A stretch of 64,000 nt of DNA, from contig NZ_ML775960.1 of NCBI RefSeq assembly GCF_009769385.1, positions 430,842 to 494,841 of the forward strand, given 5' to 3'. The DNA comes from Saccharothrix deserti (GTDB taxonomy: Bacteria; Actinomycetota; Actinomycetes; Mycobacteriales; Pseudonocardiaceae). The translations under genes were made by a program, and so were the position numbers. The notes under the pieces are model-generated. The model made no database searches. It had not been told where the DNA came from and saw nothing but the letters and a program-made list of their open reading frames with translations. Below are positions 17,131 to 26,204 of this stretch, one piece after another (position 1 is the first letter of the stretch; the number at the start of each line of letters is the position of its first letter).

Positions 17131-18315
17131 CTACCACCGCACCGGCAGGCGTTCGGGGCCTCGCACCAGCCGGCCCTTCTTGAACACCACCTCACCGGAC
17201 AACTCCAGGCCCGGGAACCTCCTGAGCAGGGTGGAGATGGACACCTGCAACTCCATCCGGGCCAACGGCGCGCCGATGCAGTGGTGCACGCCGTGGCCGA
17301 ACGCGAAGTGCGGGTTGTGCGCGCGGTGGAAGTCCAGCTCGTGCGGGTTGGCGAACACGGCGGGGTCGCGGTTGACGACCAGCCCGTCCACGAACACCGC
17401 CTCACCTGCGCGGATCGTCACACCGGACAGCTCGACGTCGGCGGTGGCGATCCGGGGGAACCCCGGCGACCCGGAGAGCTTGGTGACCCGCAGCAGCTCC
17501 TCCACGGCGGCCGGCACCAGCGACGGGTCGGCGTGCAGTTCGGCCAGCCGGTCCGGGTGGGTCAGCAGCTGGTACACGAAGTTGCTGATCTCGCTGCCGG
17601 TCGTCTCGTGACCGGCGATGAGCAGCGTCACGCCGAACGACACCAGCTCCTCCTCGGTGAGCCGGTCCTCGTTGTCGTGCGCGTGCACCAGCACGGTGAG
17701 CATGTCGTCGGCCGGGTTCTCGCGCTTCTCCTCGACCAGGTCACGGATGTAGGCGCGCAGCGACGCGGCCGCCGCCTCGATCTCCGGCACGGTGAACGCG
17801 GTGATCGCCACCGCCGCGTCCGACCACTCGCGGAACTTGGCCCGGTCCAGTGCTGGCACGCCCAGCATCTCGCTGATGAGCGTGATCGCCACCGGCATGG
17901 CCAGCGCGTCGACCAGGTCGGCGGGCGGTCCCTGCGCCTGCACCTCGTCCAGCAGGTCGTCCACGATCTGCTGGGCCCGCTCGCGCAGCTGCTCGGTGCG
18001 GCGGGCGGTGAACGCCTTGGCCAGGATCCGGCGCAGCCGGGTGTGCTCCGGCGGGTCCATGCTCAGGATGGTGCTGATCCGCGGCACCTCGGGCATGGTC
18101 CGCGGCGGGTCGTAGCCCGCGTCCATCACCGGCGCGCGGCTGAACCTCGGGTCCGCCAGCACGATCTTGGCGTCGGCGTACCGGGTGGCCAGCCAGGCCT
18201 CGCGGCCGTACGGCAGGCGCACCCGGGCGACCGGTTCGTCCCGTTGGAGTTCCAGGTAGGTCTCGTTGACGACGAGGTCGTCGGGTTCGGGGAACGGGTA
18301 GGACCTGGGCTCCAT
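17131..18315 (-). CDS. Cytochrome P450 (downstream copy of the tandem pair)
   Basis: 394 aa. I-helix oxygen-activation motif LIAGHETTGSE, K-helix EELLR, and haem-binding loop FGHGVHHCIGAPLAR with the ligand Cys346. N-terminus MEPRSYPFPEPDDLVVNETY is shared with the other P450 of the cluster, and the two are equal in length and very similar throughout. Bacterial class I type, soluble, needing a ferredoxin, presumably the one at 18471. ATG is fixed by GGGGGT 6 nt upstream. A perfect palindrome lies 12 bp before the start. Substrate unknown. Confidence 0.95.
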   Translation of the reverse strand: MEPRSYPFPEPDDLVVNETYLELQRDEPVARVRLPYGREAWLATRYADAKIVLADPRFSRAPVMDAGYDPPRTMPEVPRISTILSMDPPEHTRLRRILAKAFTARRTEQLRERAQQIVDDLLDEVQAQGPPADLVDALAMPVAITLISEMLGVPALDRAKFREWSDAAVAITAFTVPEIEAAAASLRAYIRDLVEEKRENPADDMLTVLVHAHDNEDRLTEEELVSFGVTLLIAGHETTGSEISNFVYQLLTHPDRLAELHADPSLVPAAVEELLRVTKLSGSPGFPRIATADVELSGVTIRAGEAVFVDGLVVNRDPAVFANPHELDFHRAHNPHFAFGHGVHHCIGAPLARMELQVSISTLLRRFPGLELSGEVVFKKGRLVRGPERLPVRW

Positions 18316-18327
18316 CGCGAACCCCCA

Positions 18328-18345
18328 TGTAAGTGATCACTTACA
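18328..18345. promoter_or_regulatory. TetR-type operator upstream of the downstream P450
   Basis: TGTAAGTGATCACTTACA is a perfect 18-bp palindrome 12 bp before the P450 start codon. Its half-site TGTAAG is identical to that of the site before the other P450 (19893-19910). The regulator is probably the TetR protein at 19940-20500 (inference). Confidence 0.8.
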
Positions 18346-18470
18346 CCCGACGGTAGGCAGGCCGTCACGCACCGTCAATCGCATCGGTGCGTGCTCCGCG
18401 ACACCGCTACGGCTTTGGCCGGCGGCACTGCGGAGCCCGCTCCCCCACGTGGTCGGGCCGAGTGCTCCCG

Positions 18471-18692
18471 CTAGACCTGCGGCGCGAGCACGGTGCCGTC
18501 GGCCGACCGGACCAGGATGGCCTCCATCGGGCACGACTCGGCGGCGTCGACCACCGCCTCGTCCTCGTCGACGGTCTCGTTGACCGGCGTCGACGTGCCG
18601 CCTTCGAGGCGGAAGTGGTCCGGCGCGGTCGCCGTGCACATGCCGGTGCCGATGCAGGTGCCCCGGTCCAGCTCGATCGTCCACTTGCTCAT
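18471..18692 (-). CDS. Small [3Fe-4S]-type ferredoxin, P450 partner
   Basis: 73 aa. Cluster ligands: Cys13 and Cys19 (CIGTGMC, a CX5C spacing lacking the middle Cys of 4Fe-4S ferredoxins) and Cys54 (ESCP). This pattern is typical of the [3Fe-4S] ferredoxins that deliver electrons to actinobacterial P450s. Acidic protein, as expected. Starts 4 nt after the upstream P450 stop, so translated from the same mRNA. No ferredoxin reductase is seen in the window. Confidence 0.93.
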   Translation of the reverse strand: MSKWTIELDRGTCIGTGMCTATAPDHFRLEGGTSTPVNETVDEDEAVVDAAESCPMEAILVRSADGTVLAPQV

Positions 18693-18696
18693 CGCG

Positions 18697-19881
18697 TTAC
18701 CACCTCACCGAAAGGGCCTGCGGACCACGGATCAGTCTGCCCTTCTTGAAGGTGACGTCACCGTCCAGTCGGAGCAATGGGAACCGCTTCAGCAGGGTGC
18801 CGATGGCGACCTGCAACTCCATCCGCGCCAGCGGTGCGCCGATGCAGTGGTGCGCGCCGTGGCCGAACATGATGTGCGGGTTGTGCTCGCGGTGGAAGTC
18901 CAGCTCGTTCGGGTTCTCGAACACCGACGGGTCGCGGTTGGCCGCGACGTTGTTGACGAACACCGCGTCACCGGGCTTGATCGTCACGCCGGACAGCTCG
19001 ACCTCCGCCGTCGCGATCCGGGGGAAGCCCGCGGAACCACCCAGTGGTGTGATCCGCAGCAGCTCCTCGATCGCGGCGGGCACCAGCGACGGGTCGGCGC
19101 GCAACTCGCCGAGCCGGTCGGGGTTGCGCAGCAGCTGGTAGACGAAGTTGCCGATCTGGTTCGCGGTGGTCTCGTGGCCCGCGACCAGCAGCGCCACCCC
19201 GAACGACTCCAGCTCCTGCGTGCTCAGCCGGTCCTCGTTGTCGTGCGCCGCGACCAGCACGGACAGCATGTCGTCGGCGGGCTCGGCGCGCTTGCGCTCG
19301 ACCAACCCGCCGATGTAGGCGCGCAGCGACTCGTTGGCCGCGATGATCTCCTCGGGCGTGAACGCGGTGATCGCCACCGCCGCCTCCGACCAGGCGCGGA
19401 ACTTGCCCCGGTCCTCGTACGGCACGCCCAGCATCTCGCAGATGATCGTGATGGGCAGCGGCATGGCCAGCGCCTCGACCAGGTCGGCGGGCGGGCCCTG
19501 CGCCTCCATCTCGTCCAGCAGGCCGTCCACGATCTCCTGGGCGCGCTCGCGCAGCTGCTCGGTGCGCCGCGCGGTGAACGCCTTCGCGACCAGCCTGCGC
19601 AGCCGCGTGTGGTCCGGCGGGTCCATGCTCAGGATGTTCGACTCGGTCGGCATGGTCGGCAGGGTGCGCGGCACGTCGGCGCCCGGCTCCATCACCGCCG
19701 CGCGGCTGAACCTCGGGTCGGCGAGCACGGTCTTGACGTCCTCGTAGCGGGTGGCCAGCCACCCGTCGCCGCCGAAGGGCAGCCGGACCCTGGCCACCGG
19801 CTCGTCCCGTTGCAGCTCGAGGTAGGCGGGGTGGAGCTCGAGGTCGTCGAGCTCGGTGAACGGGTAGGACCTGATCTCCAT
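18697..19881 (-). CDS. Cytochrome P450 (upstream copy of the tandem pair)
   Basis: 394 aa. I-helix LVAGHETTANQ, K-helix EELLR, haem loop FGHGAHHCIGAPLAR with Cys346. It is a clear recent paralogue of the P450 at 17131-18315: equal length, same start (MEIRSYPFTELDDLELHPAY) and same ending (VRW). Start at 19881 is chosen to match the paralogue and because GGGGGT lies 6 nt upstream; an in-frame ATG at 19893 is inside the operator. The duplication with retained operator suggests both are induced together. Confidence 0.95.
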   Translation of the reverse strand: MEIRSYPFTELDDLELHPAYLELQRDEPVARVRLPFGGDGWLATRYEDVKTVLADPRFSRAAVMEPGADVPRTLPTMPTESNILSMDPPDHTRLRRLVAKAFTARRTEQLRERAQEIVDGLLDEMEAQGPPADLVEALAMPLPITIICEMLGVPYEDRGKFRAWSEAAVAITAFTPEEIIAANESLRAYIGGLVERKRAEPADDMLSVLVAAHDNEDRLSTQELESFGVALLVAGHETTANQIGNFVYQLLRNPDRLGELRADPSLVPAAIEELLRITPLGGSAGFPRIATAEVELSGVTIKPGDAVFVNNVAANRDPSVFENPNELDFHREHNPHIMFGHGAHHCIGAPLARMELQVAIGTLLKRFPLLRLDGDVTFKKGRLIRGPQALSVRW

Positions 19882-19892
19882 CGGTACCCCCA

Positions 19893-19910
19893 TGTAAGCA
19901 GTTGCTTACA
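19893..19910. promoter_or_regulatory. TetR-type operator upstream of the P450-ferredoxin pair
   Basis: TGTAAGCAGTTGCTTACA has 8-bp inverted arms TGTAAGCA/TGCTTACA. It shares the TGTAAG-N6-CTTACA frame and the distance to the start (11 bp) with the site at 18328-18345. Its position overlapping the 5' end of the transcript region suggests repression. Confidence 0.8.
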
Positions 19911-19939
19911 TCCGACAGTAGGCAGATCGCTACCGACCG

Positions 19940-20500
19940 TCAACCGGGTTCGGTGTGCTCCAGCAACACCGAGGCGGCCTTGGTCACCAGAGCCGCCACC
20001 TCGGCGCGGTCCGCGCCCGCGAGGGGCTCTTTGCCGAACATGGTGCGCAGCACACCGATGCCCACGATCCACGCCAGCACGAGGTCCGCGCGCAGTTGTG
20101 CGTCGTCGGCGTCCGTAAGGGACGCCAGAGCACGCGCGTACTCCTCCCCCAGTTGCCGCCGGACGAGATCGGCCGCCGAGTCGTGGTGCGAGGACCGCAG
20201 CACCGCGTACAACGGGTGGTCCTCGCGCCTCGGCTTCTCCTCCAGCATCCGCAGCAGCACGTTGCGCAGCAGGTGCTCGGCGGGCGAGTCCTCCAGCAGC
20301 TCACGGCTCTGCGTGGTCAGCACGGTCGCGAACAGAGCGTCCTTGCTGCCGAAATAGCGGAACAGCAGGGCCTGGTTCACGCCCGCCAGGTTCGCGATGT
20401 CCCGCACCGTGGTGCGGTCGAACCCGCGTTCACCGAACAGCTTCGTGGCGGCGTCCAGCAACGCCGCCTTGGTCGCGGCGGCGTCCCGGGGCCTGCTCAC
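19940..20500 (-). CDS. TetR family transcriptional regulator
   Basis: 186 aa from GTG at 20500. The N-terminal helix-turn-helix is [48 protein letters not shown]. The C-terminal ligand domain has no recognised subgroup. It sits beside the P450 cluster, whose two TGTAAG-N6-CTTACA palindromes are its likely targets. Its GTG overlaps the proA stop (GTGA), so it is translated from the proA message. No TGTAAG site is seen before proA, so autoregulation is not obvious. Confidence 0.93.
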   Translation of the reverse strand: MSRPRDAAATKAALLDAATKLFGERGFDRTTVRDIANLAGVNQALLFRYFGSKDALFATVLTTQSRELLEDSPAEHLLRNVLLRMLEEKPRREDHPLYAVLRSSHHDSAADLVRRQLGEEYARALASLTDADDAQLRADLVLAWIVGIGVLRTMFGKEPLAGADRAEVAALVTKAASVLLEHTEPG

Positions 20501-21762
20501 GACGTCGACCGGACGTGCCCCTCGCCCCAGACCACCCACTTGGACGAGGTCAGCTCGGCCAGCCCCATCGGGCCGCGGGCGTGCAGCTTCTGGGTGGAGA
20601 TGCCGATCTCCGCGCCCATGCCGAACTCGCCGCCGTCGGTGAACGCGGTGGACGCGTTGACCATGACCGCCGCCGCGTCGACCCTCGTGGTGAACCGGCG
20701 GGCCGCGGCGAGATCGCTGGTCACGATCGCCTCGGTGTGACCGGAGCCGTGCTCGGCGATGTGCTCGATGGCCTCGTCGATCGAGCCGACCACGCGGGCG
20801 GCGATGTCCAGGGACTGGTACTCGGTGTCCCAGTCCTCGTCCGTCGCGGTCCGCACCCTGGGGTCGCTCGCGAACCGGTCGTCGCCGTGGATGGTGACGT
20901 TCTGCGCGATGAGGGCGTCGGTGACGCGGGGCACGAACTCGTCCGCGATGGCCGCGTGCACCAGCAGCGACTCGGCCGAGTTGCACACGCTGACGCGGCG
21001 GGTCTTGGAGTTGAGCACGATGCGCTGCGCCATGTCGAGGTCCGCGCTCGCGTCCACGTACACGTGCACGTTGCCCACGCCGGTCTCGATGGTCGGCACG
21101 GTGGCCTGCTGCACGACGGCGTTGATCAGGCCGGCACCGCCGCGCGGGATCACCAGGTCGACGAGGCCTCGCGCGGTGATCAGGTGGGTGACGGAGGCGC
21201 GGTCGTGGCACGGCAGCAACTGCACGGAGTCGGCGGGCAGACCGACGGTCTCCAGCGCGTCGCGCAGGATGGCGACCAGCGCGGTGTTCGAGTGGTCGGC
21301 GGAGGACGAGCCGCGCAGCAGTGCCGCGTTGCCGGACTTCAACGCCAGGCCGGCCGCGTCCACGGTGACGTTCGGGCGGGCTTCGTAGACCATGCCGACC
21401 ACGCCCATCGGAACGCGGACCTGCTTCAGCTCCAGGCCGTTCGGCAGGATCGAGCCGCGCAGCACCTCGCCGATCGGGTCCGCGAGGCCGGCCACCGTCT
21501 CCAGGCCCTGGGCCACGCCCTCGATGCGCGCCTCGGTCAGCGCGAGGCGGTCCAGCAGGCCCTGCCCCATTCCGGCGGCCCGGCCCGCTTCGAGGTCCTT
21601 GGCGTTGGCCTCCAGCACCTCGGCGGCGCGGGTGCGCAGCGCGGCGGCCATCTCGTGCAGTGCGGCGTCCTTGCTCTCACGGGTGGCGAGGACGAGCTCG
21701 TTGGCGGCGACACGGGCGCGCCGAGCCGCGGCGTGCACCTGTTCGCGCAGGTCATCAGTCAC
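20497..21762 (-). CDS. proA: Glutamate-5-semialdehyde dehydrogenase (gamma-glutamyl phosphate reductase)
   Basis: 421 aa from GTG at 21762. NADPH-dependent reduction of gamma-glutamyl phosphate, second step of proline synthesis. Signatures: [31 protein letters not shown], catalytic Cys in [15 protein letters not shown], and HTEAIVTSD, then [31 protein letters not shown]. The partner proB is 4.4 kb away in the same direction. The last codon overlaps the GTG of the TetR gene. Confidence 0.96.
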   Translation of the reverse strand: MTDDLREQVHAAARRARVAANELVLATRESKDAALHEMAAALRTRAAEVLEANAKDLEAGRAAGMGQGLLDRLALTEARIEGVAQGLETVAGLADPIGEVLRGSILPNGLELKQVRVPMGVVGMVYEARPNVTVDAAGLALKSGNAALLRGSSSADHSNTALVAILRDALETVGLPADSVQLLPCHDRASVTHLITARGLVDLVIPRGGAGLINAVVQQATVPTIETGVGNVHVYVDASADLDMAQRIVLNSKTRRVSVCNSAESLLVHAAIADEFVPRVTDALIAQNVTIHGDDRFASDPRVRTATDEDWDTEYQSLDIAARVVGSIDEAIEHIAEHGSGHTEAIVTSDLAAARRFTTRVDAAAVMVNASTAFTDGGEFGMGAEIGISTQKLHARGPMGLAELTSSKWVVWGEGHVRSTS

Positions 21763-21915
21763 GTCGTCCAGCCTACGGTCACCCGGTGGTGGATGTCTTC
21801 GAGGTTCCCACTGGGCTGGATGCGCCGAAGCCGCGGTATCGATCGAGTGAATGGACGCGGGAGCCGTGCGGGACCGGGCCTCGGATTGTCGGGGCTGTCT
21901 GCCATGGTGTGGCGC

Positions 21916-23994
21916 ATGGACGAGGGTGCGCTCCGCGAACTGGCCGAGGAACGGCTGAGGGCTTTGGCAGGTCCTCAGGCCGTCCTGCGGGACGACCAGT
22001 GGACGGCCATCCACGCGCTGGTGTCCCAACGGCGGCGGGCGCTGGTGGTGCAGCGCACGGGGTGGGGCAAGTCCGCCGTGTACTTCATCGCCACGGCGTT
22101 GCTGCGGTCCCTGGGCGAGGGTCCGACGGTGATCGTGTCGCCGTTGCTGGCGTTGATGCGCAACCAGGTCGACGCGGCCGCGCGGGCGGGCGTGCACGCG
22201 GCGACGATCAACTCGGCCAACACCGACGAGTGGCAGGACGTGCAGGACCGGGTGGCGTCCGGTGATGTCGACGTGCTGCTGGTGTCGCCGGAGAGGCTGA
22301 ACAACCCGGACTTCCGGGACACGGTGCTGCCGTCGTTGACCGCGTCGGCGGGGCTGCTGGTGGTGGACGAGGCGCACTGCATCTCCGACTGGGGCCACGA
22401 CTTCCGGCCGGACTACCGGCGGCTGCGGACGTTGCTGACCGAGCTGCCGGCCGGTGTGCCGGTGCTCGCCACCACGGCCACGGCCAACGACCGGGTGGTG
22501 CGGGACGTGGCCGACCAGCTCGGGTTGGGCGCGGGCACGGACACGCTGGTGCTGCGCGGGCCGCTGGACCGGGAGAGCCTGCGGCTGTCTGCGGTGCGGC
22601 TGCCCACCGCCGAGGCCAGGCTGGGGTGGCTGGCCGAACGGCTGGAGCAGCTGCCGGGCTCCGGGATCATCTACACGCTGACGGTGGCCTCGGCCGACGA
22701 CGTGGCGGCGTTCCTGCGGGAACGCGGGTACGAGGTGACGGCGTACTCGGGGCGCACCGACCCGGCGGAGCGCCAGCGCGCCGAGGAGGACCTGTTGGCG
22801 AACCGGGTCAAGGCGCTGGTGGCGACGTCGGCGCTGGGCATGGGGTTCGACAAGCCGGACCTGGGGTTCGTGGTGCACCTGGGCGCGCCGCCCTCCCCCA
22901 TCGCCTACTACCAGCAGATCGGCCGCGCGGGTCGCGGGGTGGAGCGGGCCGAGGTGCTGTTGCTGCCCGGCCCGGAGGACAAGGACATCTGGGCGTACTT
23001 CGCGTCGCTGGCGTTCCCGCCGGAACGGGTGGTGCGGCAGGTGCTCGACGCGTTGCCGTCGGACCGGGCGATGTCGACGGCCGCGTTGGAGCCGCTGGTG
23101 GAGTTGTCGCGCACCAGGCTCGAAGTGGTGCTGAAGGTGCTCGACGTGGACGGCGCCGTGCGGCGGGTGCGCGGCGGGTGGGTGTCGACGGGGCAGCCGT
23201 GGTCCTACGACGCCGAGCGGTACGAGCGGATCGAGGCGGCGCGGCAGGTGGAGCGGCAGGCGGTGCTGGACTACCTGGCGACCGACGGCTGCCGGATGGA
23301 GTTCCTGTTGCGGCAGTTGGACGACCCGCACGCGGCGCCGTGCGGTCGGTGCGACAACTGCACGGGGCAGCGGCCGTCGGCGGAGGTGTCGGACGTGGCG
23401 GCGTCGGCGGCGCGGGAACGGCTGCTGCGGCCCGGTGTCGAGGTGGAGCCGCGCAAGATGTGGCCGACGGGGATGGCGGCGGCCGGGGTGTCGTTGTCCG
23501 GGAAGATCCCGGCGGGTGAGAGCGCGACGACGGGGCGGGCGTTGGGGCGGTTGACCGATATCGGCTGGGGCAACCGGTTGCGGTCGCTGTTCGGTGCGGA
23601 CGACCGGGAGATCCCGGAGGACGTGTTCGCCGCGTGCGTGAAGGTGCTGGCCGCGTGGGGTTGGGCGGAGCGGCCGGTGGGTGTGGTGACGGTCGGGTCG
23701 CGGACCAGGCCGGCGTTGGTGGGCAGCTTCGGGCAGCGGATCTCGGCGGTCGGGCGGCTACCGCTGCTCGGGCAGGTGTGGTTGGGCGAGTCGACGCACC
23801 GGGCGAACAGCGCGCAGCGGCTGGCGGGGCTGGTGCGGGAGACCGACGTTCCAGATCTGTCCACTGTGGACGGACCGGTGTTGTTGGTGGACGACCAGGT
23901 CGACACCGGGTGGACGATGACGGTGGCCGCCCGGCTGTTGCGGCGGGCCGGTGCGTCGGCGGTGCTGCCGTTCGCGTTGGCGGTGACGGCATGA
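21916..23994 (+). CDS. RecQ-type ATP-dependent DNA helicase with phosphoribosyltransferase-like C-terminus
   Basis: 692 aa. Superfamily 2 helicase: Walker [16 protein letters not shown] box [20 protein letters not shown], motif III ATTAT, motif [12 protein letters not shown] zinc-binding element follows ([21 protein letters not shown]). Instead of an HRDC domain, the last ~200 residues end in a PRPP-loop-like segment ([31 protein letters not shown]) as in type I phosphoribosyltransferases. This form is known in some actinobacteria; the role of the extra domain is unclear. ATG at 21916 gives [12 protein letters not shown] at 21904 is an alternative. Confidence 0.92.
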   Translation: MDEGALRELAEERLRALAGPQAVLRDDQWTAIHALVSQRRRALVVQRTGWGKSAVYFIATALLRSLGEGPTVIVSPLLALMRNQVDAAARAGVHAATINSANTDEWQDVQDRVASGDVDVLLVSPERLNNPDFRDTVLPSLTASAGLLVVDEAHCISDWGHDFRPDYRRLRTLLTELPAGVPVLATTATANDRVVRDVADQLGLGAGTDTLVLRGPLDRESLRLSAVRLPTAEARLGWLAERLEQLPGSGIIYTLTVASADDVAAFLRERGYEVTAYSGRTDPAERQRAEEDLLANRVKALVATSALGMGFDKPDLGFVVHLGAPPSPIAYYQQIGRAGRGVERAEVLLLPGPEDKDIWAYFASLAFPPERVVRQVLDALPSDRAMSTAALEPLVELSRTRLEVVLKVLDVDGAVRRVRGGWVSTGQPWSYDAERYERIEAARQVERQAVLDYLATDGCRMEFLLRQLDDPHAAPCGRCDNCTGQRPSAEVSDVAASAARERLLRPGVEVEPRKMWPTGMAAAGVSLSGKIPAGESATTGRALGRLTDIGWGNRLRSLFGADDREIPEDVFAACVKVLAAWGWAERPVGVVTVGSRTRPALVGSFGQRISAVGRLPLLGQVWLGESTHRANSAQRLAGLVRETDVPDLSTVDGPVLLVDDQVDTGWTMTVAARLLRRAGASAVLPFALAVTA

Positions 23995-24037
23995 GATCCA
24001 GAGCGCGAGGCCCAGAGCGTGAGATCCGGAGCGTGAG
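23991..24037. repeat. Imperfect direct repeat at the recQ/GNAT junction
   Basis: GAGATCCAGAGCGCGAG (23993-24009) recurs as GAGATCCGGAGCGTGAG (24021-24037), 28-bp period, two mismatches. It lies at the recQ stop and upstream of the likely GNAT start, so it could be either non-coding or an N-terminal duplication. Confidence 0.5.
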
Positions 24038-24044
24038 CGGCGAC

Positions 24045-24590
24045 ATGAGGCTGACGACGGAACGGTTGGTGCTGCGGCCTTTCACGGCGGCCGATGCGCC
24101 GGCGTTCGCCGCGTACCGGTCGGACCCGGACGTGGCGAGGTACCAGGGGTGGGAAGCGCCGTTCTCCTTGGCGGACGCCGAGGAATTCGTGCGGGAGGTC
24201 GGCCCGGCGGACCCGACCGCGGCGGGGTGGTACCAGTTCGCGGTCGAGGCGGACGGGGTGCTCGTCGGCGATGTCGGGGTCGGCCTGCACCTGAACCTGA
24301 TGCAGGCCGACATCGGGTACACGTTGGCGACCGCGTACCAGGGGCGCGGGTACGCGACGGAGGCCGTGCGACGGGTGCTGGCGCACCTGTTCGAGGAACG
24401 CGGGTTGCACCGGGTGTCCGCCGAGTGCGACGCCCGCAACGAAAGGTCGGCGCGACTGCTGGCCAGGCTCGGGTTCCGGCAGGAGGGACACCGGGTGCGG
24501 AACACGTGGATGAAGGGAGAGTGGACGGACGACCTGCTGTTCGGCTTGCTCGCCACCGAGTGGCCGGCCGCGGCTGATCACGGGAGGTGA
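24045..24590 (+). CDS. GNAT N-acetyltransferase, RimJ/RimL-like
   Basis: 181 aa. Typical start MRLTTERLVLRPFTAADAPA; the acetyl-CoA-binding region is YQGRGYATEAVRRVLAHLFE; then HRVSAECDARNERSARLLAR, LGFRQEGH. Related to ribosomal-protein or small-molecule acetyltransferases; substrate unknown. ATG at 24045 is preferred for its canonical beginning; an in-frame ATG at 23991 overlaps the recQ stop (ATGA), which would add 18 residues of repeat-encoded sequence. Probably co-transcribed with recQ. Confidence 0.85.
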   Translation: MRLTTERLVLRPFTAADAPAFAAYRSDPDVARYQGWEAPFSLADAEEFVREVGPADPTAAGWYQFAVEADGVLVGDVGVGLHLNLMQADIGYTLATAYQGRGYATEAVRRVLAHLFEERGLHRVSAECDARNERSARLLARLGFRQEGHRVRNTWMKGEWTDDLLFGLLATEWPAAADHGR

Positions 24591-24650
24591 GCGCGACGGG
24601 GTTCGGTGAAGGATCTACCGACTTCGGCGGCTTTGTGGTTGTGTCCACCC

Positions 24651-25928
24651 ATGGCCGCCGTGGAGACCGAGTCCGAGACCCCGCACCGCCTGCCTGTCCG
24701 CAAGCTCGTCGCGGCGAGCATCGGCAACGCCATCGAGTGGTACGACTGGACGATCTACGCGACGTTCAGCATCTACTTCGCCACCCAGGTCTTCCCCAAG
24801 GACAACCCCAGACTCGCGCTGATCAACACGCTCGCGGCGTACGCGATCGCGTTCTTCTTCCGGCCGTTGGGCGGGTACCTGCTCGGTCGGTTCGCCGACC
24901 TGCGCGGGCGGCGGACGGCGATGCTGTTGACCATCATCCTGATGGCCGGCGGTTCGGTCGCCATCGGACTGCTGCCCACCTACGCGCAGGTCGGGTGGCT
25001 GGCGCCCATCCTGTTGCTGCTCGCCCGCGTCGCACAGGGTCTCTCGCTGGGCGGTGAGGTGTCCAACGCCTCGGCGTACCTGGCGGAGATCGCGCCGCCG
25101 GAGCGTCGCGGGCGGTACTCGGCGTTCTTCTACATCTCCACCGGCGTCTCGGTGCTGGTGGCGTCGCTGCTCGGGTTCGTGCTGGCCCGCACGCTCGACG
25201 CCGCGCAGCTGTCGTCCTACGGCTGGCGCATCCCGTTCCTGGTCGGCGGTGTGCTGGGGCTGGTGGGCCTGTGGTTGCGGCGCAGCCTGGAGGAGACCGA
25301 GCAGTTCGAGCAGAACAAGGCCAAGGCGCAGCAGCTCAAGCGCCCACTGCTGACGACCCTGCGCGACCACCCCAAGGCGGTCGGGCGGCTCGTCGGCTTC
25401 ACCATGCTGTCGACGCTCTGCTACTACACCTTCTTCAGCGCGCTGACCCCGTTCGCGGTGTCCAAGCGCGGCGCGGACGCGGTGGACGTGTTCCTCGCCC
25501 TGTCGATCGCGACGGTCCTGTTCATCGCCCTGCAGTACCCGATGGGCGCGCTGTCGGACCGGTTCGGCCGCAAACCGCAGCTGCTCGCCTGGTCGGCCGC
25601 GACGGCGCTGCTCGTCGTGCCGCTGTCCACGCTGATCGGGCCGGGCGTCGGCAACCTGCTCGTGGTGTTCTGCGTCGGCCTCGGCCTCTACACGGCCATG
25701 ACGTCCATCGCGCCCGCCGTGATGAGCGAGCTGTTCCCGACCGAGCTGCGCGCCCTGGGCATCGGCTCCTGGTACAACCTGACCGTGGCGCTGTTCGGCG
25801 GCACCGCGCCGTTGGTGATCCAGGCGTTGCCGGGCACGACGTTCTTCGTCTACGTCGCGATCGGCGCCGTCATCGCGTTCTTCGTGATCCTCGCGATGCC
25901 CGAGACCAAGGCCAAACAGCTGCACTGA
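24651..25928 (+). CDS. MFS transporter, metabolite:proton symporter (MHS) type
   Basis: 425 aa, twelve hydrophobic segments. Signatures of the MHS branch: SIGNAIEWYDWTIYATF at helix 1, RPLGGYLLGRFADLRGRRTA in loop 2-3, QGLSLGGEVSNASAYLAEIA in helix 4-5, and loop 8-9 GALSDRFGRKP. Relatives carry alpha-ketoglutarate, citrate, proline/betaine or shikimate in symport with protons; substrate not predictable. No clear Shine-Dalgarno precedes the ATG at 24651; a GTG at 24606 is an alternative. Confidence 0.9.
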   Translation: MAAVETESETPHRLPVRKLVAASIGNAIEWYDWTIYATFSIYFATQVFPKDNPRLALINTLAAYAIAFFFRPLGGYLLGRFADLRGRRTAMLLTIILMAGGSVAIGLLPTYAQVGWLAPILLLLARVAQGLSLGGEVSNASAYLAEIAPPERRGRYSAFFYISTGVSVLVASLLGFVLARTLDAAQLSSYGWRIPFLVGGVLGLVGLWLRRSLEETEQFEQNKAKAQQLKRPLLTTLRDHPKAVGRLVGFTMLSTLCYYTFFSALTPFAVSKRGADAVDVFLALSIATVLFIALQYPMGALSDRFGRKPQLLAWSAATALLVVPLSTLIGPGVGNLLVVFCVGLGLYTAMTSIAPAVMSELFPTELRALGIGSWYNLTVALFGGTAPLVIQALPGTTFFVYVAIGAVIAFFVILAMPETKAKQLH

Positions 25929-25950
25929 GGCTTCAGCCCGCGCACAGCAT

Positions 25951-25986
25951 CCGTTCCTGCAGCCGGCGGTGTGGCTGCAGGAACGG
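25951..25986. terminator. Strong hairpin after the MFS gene
   Basis: CCGTTCCTGCAGCC (25951-25964) and GGCTGCAGGAACGG (25973-25986) form a perfect 14-bp stem with an 8-nt loop, 23 nt after the MFS stop. Likely a terminator; it also marks the left edge of the pseudogene scar. Confidence 0.75.
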
Positions 25987-26202
25987 GATCGGGCGACGCT
26001 GCTGGTCGTCGATGACGAGGAGCCGTTGGCGGACATGCTCGTCGACGCGGTGACGGAGCGGACCCGCGAGACCGGCCTGCGCCGTGCGTCGACGGCGACA
26101 CTGGCGGTTGCCGTCTCGGTCGGCATCGGCGTGCTGTTCGGGCTGCTCCCGGCGATCCGCGCGGCGCGGATGGCCCCGTCGATGGCGCTGCGCCACGAGT
26201 GA
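25969..26202 (+). pseudogene. Scar fusing remnants of a response regulator and an ABC-transporter permease
   Basis: A 77-codon open frame beginning inside the hairpin. Codons 9-23 (ATLLVVDDEEPLADM-like) match the phosphoacceptor N-terminus of a response regulator. Then VTERTRETGLRRA matches the conserved loop of MacB/FtsX-type ABC permeases (usually VTERTREIGLRRALGA). Finally AVAVSVGIGVLFGLLPAIRA, ARMAPSMALRHE is the last helix and tail of the same permease family. The parts between are missing, so at least two internal deletions occurred. It has no plausible start or function. Confidence 0.75.
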
Positions 26203-26204
26203 GG

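Noticed and set aside
18346-18470. A further small gene between the ferredoxin and the downstream P450
   Set aside because: No frame with ribosome site or family resemblance; the stretch only carries the operator and a short leader.
25951-25986. Perfect inverted repeat as a possible IS end
   Set aside because: The short loop and position just after a stop codon fit a terminator; no transposase or target duplication was found.
24615-26126. A 503-codon minus frame opposite the MFS transporter
   Set aside because: Antisense shadow; the plus strand has twelve membrane helices and MHS motifs.
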